In this document: positions 62,390 through 64,000 of the stretch, piece by piece
How positions within the stretch are numbered: position 1 is the first letter of the stretch
Layout: every line of letters begins with the position of its first letter
The notes under the pieces: generated by a model
Databases searched by the model: none
Seen by the model: the letters and a program-made list of their open reading frames with translations, nothing else
Told to the model about the DNA's origin: nothing
Origin: Flaviramulus multivorans
GTDB lineage: Bacteria > Bacteroidota > Bacteroidia > Flavobacteriales > Flavobacteriaceae
Length of the DNA stretch: 64,000 nt
Assembly (NCBI RefSeq): GCF_021728415.1
Contig: NZ_JAKKDV010000001.1
Coordinates: 787,977-851,976, forward strand
Direction of reading: 5' to 3'
Program-made: the position numbers and the translations under genes

Positions 62390-63241
62390 GTGGAAGTTTA
62401 CTCTGAAAAACAACAAATTGTTGCCGCATTGGATGCTTTAAAAGCAAAAAACCAAACCCTAGGCTTAGTTCCTACAATGGGTGCATTACATCAAGGGCAT
62501 TTACAATTGGTAAAAAAAGCCTTAGAAAACAATGATAAAGTGGTTGTAAGCATTTTTGTAAATCCAACGCAGTTTAATAATCAGGAAGACTTAATAAAAT
62601 ATCCAAGAACACTTAAGAAAGATGTCGCTTTACTAGAAACCGTAAGTAAGAGTAATATTTTGGTTTATGCACCTACTGTTGATGATATTTACGAAGGAAA
62701 CACCATTTCTCAAGATTTTGATTTTGATGGTTTAGAATTTGAAATGGAAGGGAAATTTAGGCACGGACATTTTGATGGTGTTGGCACTATTGTAAAACGT
62801 TTTTTCGAGATTATAAAGCCTAACAATGCTTACTTTGGCGAGAAAGATTTTCAGCAGCTTACAATTATTAAAAAATTAGTTGAAAAACACAATATTCCAG
62901 TAAATATTGTAGGCTGTAAAATACACAGAGAATCCAATGGGTTAGCCATGAGTTCGCGTAATACCCGACTTAAACCAGAGTACAAAAAAGCAGCGCCTTT
63001 TATTTATAAAACCTTAAAAACTGCCAAAACACTTTTTGGCACAAAAAGTGCTAGTAAAGTTTCGGAATGGGTTGAAAAACAGTTCAATAATCATGATTTA
63101 TTAGAGTTAGAATATTTCATAATTGCAGACACCAAAACTCTAAAACCGATGAAACGAAAATCAAATAAAAAATCATATAGAGCATTTATAGCAGTATATG
63201 CAGATGATATTAGACTCATAGACAATATCGCTTTAAATTAA
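62390..63241 (+). CDS. panC: Pantothenate synthetase PanC (GTG start)
   Basis: 283 residues. It joins pantoate and beta-alanine with ATP. Motifs: [19 protein letters not shown] (HxGH nucleotide site), [25 protein letters not shown] and [14 protein letters not shown] (the KMSKS-like loop). The start is a GTG at 62390, preceded in frame by a stop (TAG at 62387-62389... immediately upstream), so no longer start exists. panD follows after 13 bases, giving both last steps for pantothenate from aspartate. Confidence 0.97.
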   Translation: MEVYSEKQQIVAALDALKAKNQTLGLVPTMGALHQGHLQLVKKALENNDKVVVSIFVNPTQFNNQEDLIKYPRTLKKDVALLETVSKSNILVYAPTVDDIYEGNTISQDFDFDGLEFEMEGKFRHGHFDGVGTIVKRFFEIIKPNNAYFGEKDFQQLTIIKKLVEKHNIPVNIVGCKIHRESNGLAMSSRNTRLKPEYKKAAPFIYKTLKTAKTLFGTKSASKVSEWVEKQFNNHDLLELEYFIIADTKTLKPMKRKSNKKSYRAFIAVYADDIRLIDNIALN

Positions 63242-63254
63242 TTATCTTTGCCAC

Positions 63255-63605
63255 ATGCAAATTCAAGTAGTAAAATCTAAAATTCATAGAGTTAAATGCA
63301 CTGGTGCAGAACTCAATTATATAGGTAGTATAACCATTGATGAAGACTTAATGGATGCTGCAAACATTATACAGGGAGAAAAAGTTCAAATTGTTAATAA
63401 TGATAATGGGGAACGTTTAGAAACCTATTGTATTCCAGGGCCTCGTAAAACTGGAGAAATAACACTTAATGGTGCTGCTGCCAGAAAAGTTTCTGTGGGC
63501 GACACGCTTATTTTAATTACTTACGCGTTTATGGATATTGAAGAAGCTAAAGTGTTTAAACCCTCTTTAGTTTTTCCAGACGAAGCCACAAACTTGTTGA
63601 AATAA
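63255..63605 (+). CDS. panD: Aspartate 1-decarboxylase PanD
   Basis: 116 residues. The proenzyme self-cleaves at Gly24-Ser25 ([12 protein letters not shown]) to leave a pyruvoyl group; the motif NGERLETYC and [18 protein letters not shown] are the rest of the active site. It makes beta-alanine from aspartate for pantothenate. The gene lies 13 bases after panC and is followed 93 bases on by a membrane protein gene. Confidence 0.97.
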   Translation: MQIQVVKSKIHRVKCTGAELNYIGSITIDEDLMDAANIIQGEKVQIVNNDNGERLETYCIPGPRKTGEITLNGAAARKVSVGDTLILITYAFMDIEEAKVFKPSLVFPDEATNLLK

Positions 63606-63698
63606 TTCTTTGGTTGCTCAAAAGAGCATTAAAGATTCTAAACCTATCGCCCATTAAGTTTAACTCTAATTACAGATGGTTTACGAAATTAAAATCTG

Positions 63699-64000
63699 AT
63701 GAAAATCCGAATAAAAAGAATATTAAAAATATCACTCCCATTATTGCTGGGAGTTTTTTTGGTTTGGTTTTCACTTTCTCAAATATCAGTTGAAGAATTA
63801 GTTTCTTATTTTAAAAAAGCAGATTATAGCTGGGTTTTATTGGGTGTGTTTTTGGGCTTGTTAAGTCATTTATCGCGTGCCTATCGTTGGCGTTTTCAGC
63901 TAGAGCCAATGGGTTACAATATTAAATTAGGCAATAGTATTATGGCAGTATTTGCTACCTATTTAATTAATTATACCATACCAAGAGCAGGCGAAATTGC
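63699..64000 (+). CDS. LPG-synthase-TM (UPF0104)-like membrane protein, cut by the window edge
   Basis: About 100 residues visible from ATG at 63699 to the right edge. The sequence starts MKIRIKRILKISLPLLLGVF, with a first membrane helix (~10-27), a loop YFKKADYSW, a second helix (WVLLGVFLGLLSHLSR), the AYRWRFQLEPMGY motif and IMAVFATYLINYTIPRAGEI, the conserved block of the lysylphosphatidylglycerol-synthase transmembrane (flippase-like) family. It lies 93 bases after panD and could be part of that operon. Actual lipid substrate unknown; the rest of the gene lies beyond the window. Confidence 0.85.
   Translation, partial: MKIRIKRILKISLPLLLGVFLVWFSLSQISVEELVSYFKKADYSWVLLGVFLGLLSHLSRAYRWRFQLEPMGYNIKLGNSIMAVFATYLINYTIPRAGEI

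Overview
The window is a stretch of chromosome from a member of the Flavobacteriaceae (Bacteroidota), probably marine. Several things point there: AT-rich coding DNA; many signal peptides ending in '-AQ' or '-SQ'; a type IX secretion (T9SS) component (PorZ) and a T9SS-sorted cargo protein; many flavobacterial domains of unknown function (DUF3857, DUF4270, DUF2975, DUF3784); and promoters with the Bacteroidota -7 box TAnnTTTG, often with TTG/TTTG about 19 bases upstream. I see no prophage, insertion sequence, CRISPR array or obvious island. The genus was not determined.

Layout, left to right. 1-3.1 kb: 3' part of mfd, then a secreted TlpA-like thioredoxin. 3.1-10.7 kb (minus): yraN, two DUF3857 proteins (one with an intact transglutaminase triad, one without) and a 1098-residue TPR plus MORN/YwqK-repeat protein. 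10.8-16.2 kb (minus): a six-gene metal operon (DtxR-family repressor, outer-membrane protein, TroA-like lipoprotein, ATPase, two permeases with winged-helix tails), whose promoter overlaps a TGTAACTAA operator array. 16.3-18.8 kb (minus): feoA-feoB plus a 45-residue Cys-rich Feo protein. 18.9-27 kb: SCO protein, rseP, tRNA-Asn, cupin, ArsC-like protein, DinB-like protein, DUF3298 lipoprotein, metB, a beta-barrel protein, gdhA.

27-32.6 kb (plus): porZ-recO-TonB-dependent receptor. 32.6-33.1 kb is the only gap over 300 bases; it holds three imperfect ~29-base repeats and a possible 28-codon gene. 33.1-38.1 kb: T9SS cargo, recX, an outer-membrane protein, a JmjC-type cupin, DUF3784, and two palindromic intergenic elements. 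38.1-43.4 kb (minus): biotin operon bioF-bioD-bioA-ketosynthase-bioB. 43.5-46 kb (plus): two DUF2975 membrane proteins with a small Xre regulator, a small secreted protein and an acetyltransferase. 46-51.1 kb: an SOS-like mutagenesis locus, with a LexA-like Xre/S24 regulator divergent from a short DnaE polymerase and a Y-family polymerase. 51.2-53 kb: atpD-atpC. 53.1-57.5 kb: TonB-dependent receptor plus SGNH lipoprotein. 57.7-64 kb: glmS, DUF4270 lipoprotein, a GT5-like half protein without its substrate motif, panC, panD, and the start of an LPG-synthase-like membrane protein.

Most of the window is housekeeping plus envelope and nutrient functions. The less ordinary parts are the permease/winged-helix fusions under a visible metal-responsive operator, the ketosynthase inside the biotin operon, the active/inactive DUF3857 pair beside a giant MORN protein, the Xre/DUF2975 module with an inverted repeat around its promoter, the pseudo-glycogen synthase, and the microgene with iterated repeats. 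All functions were read from sequence motifs; no database search was run.
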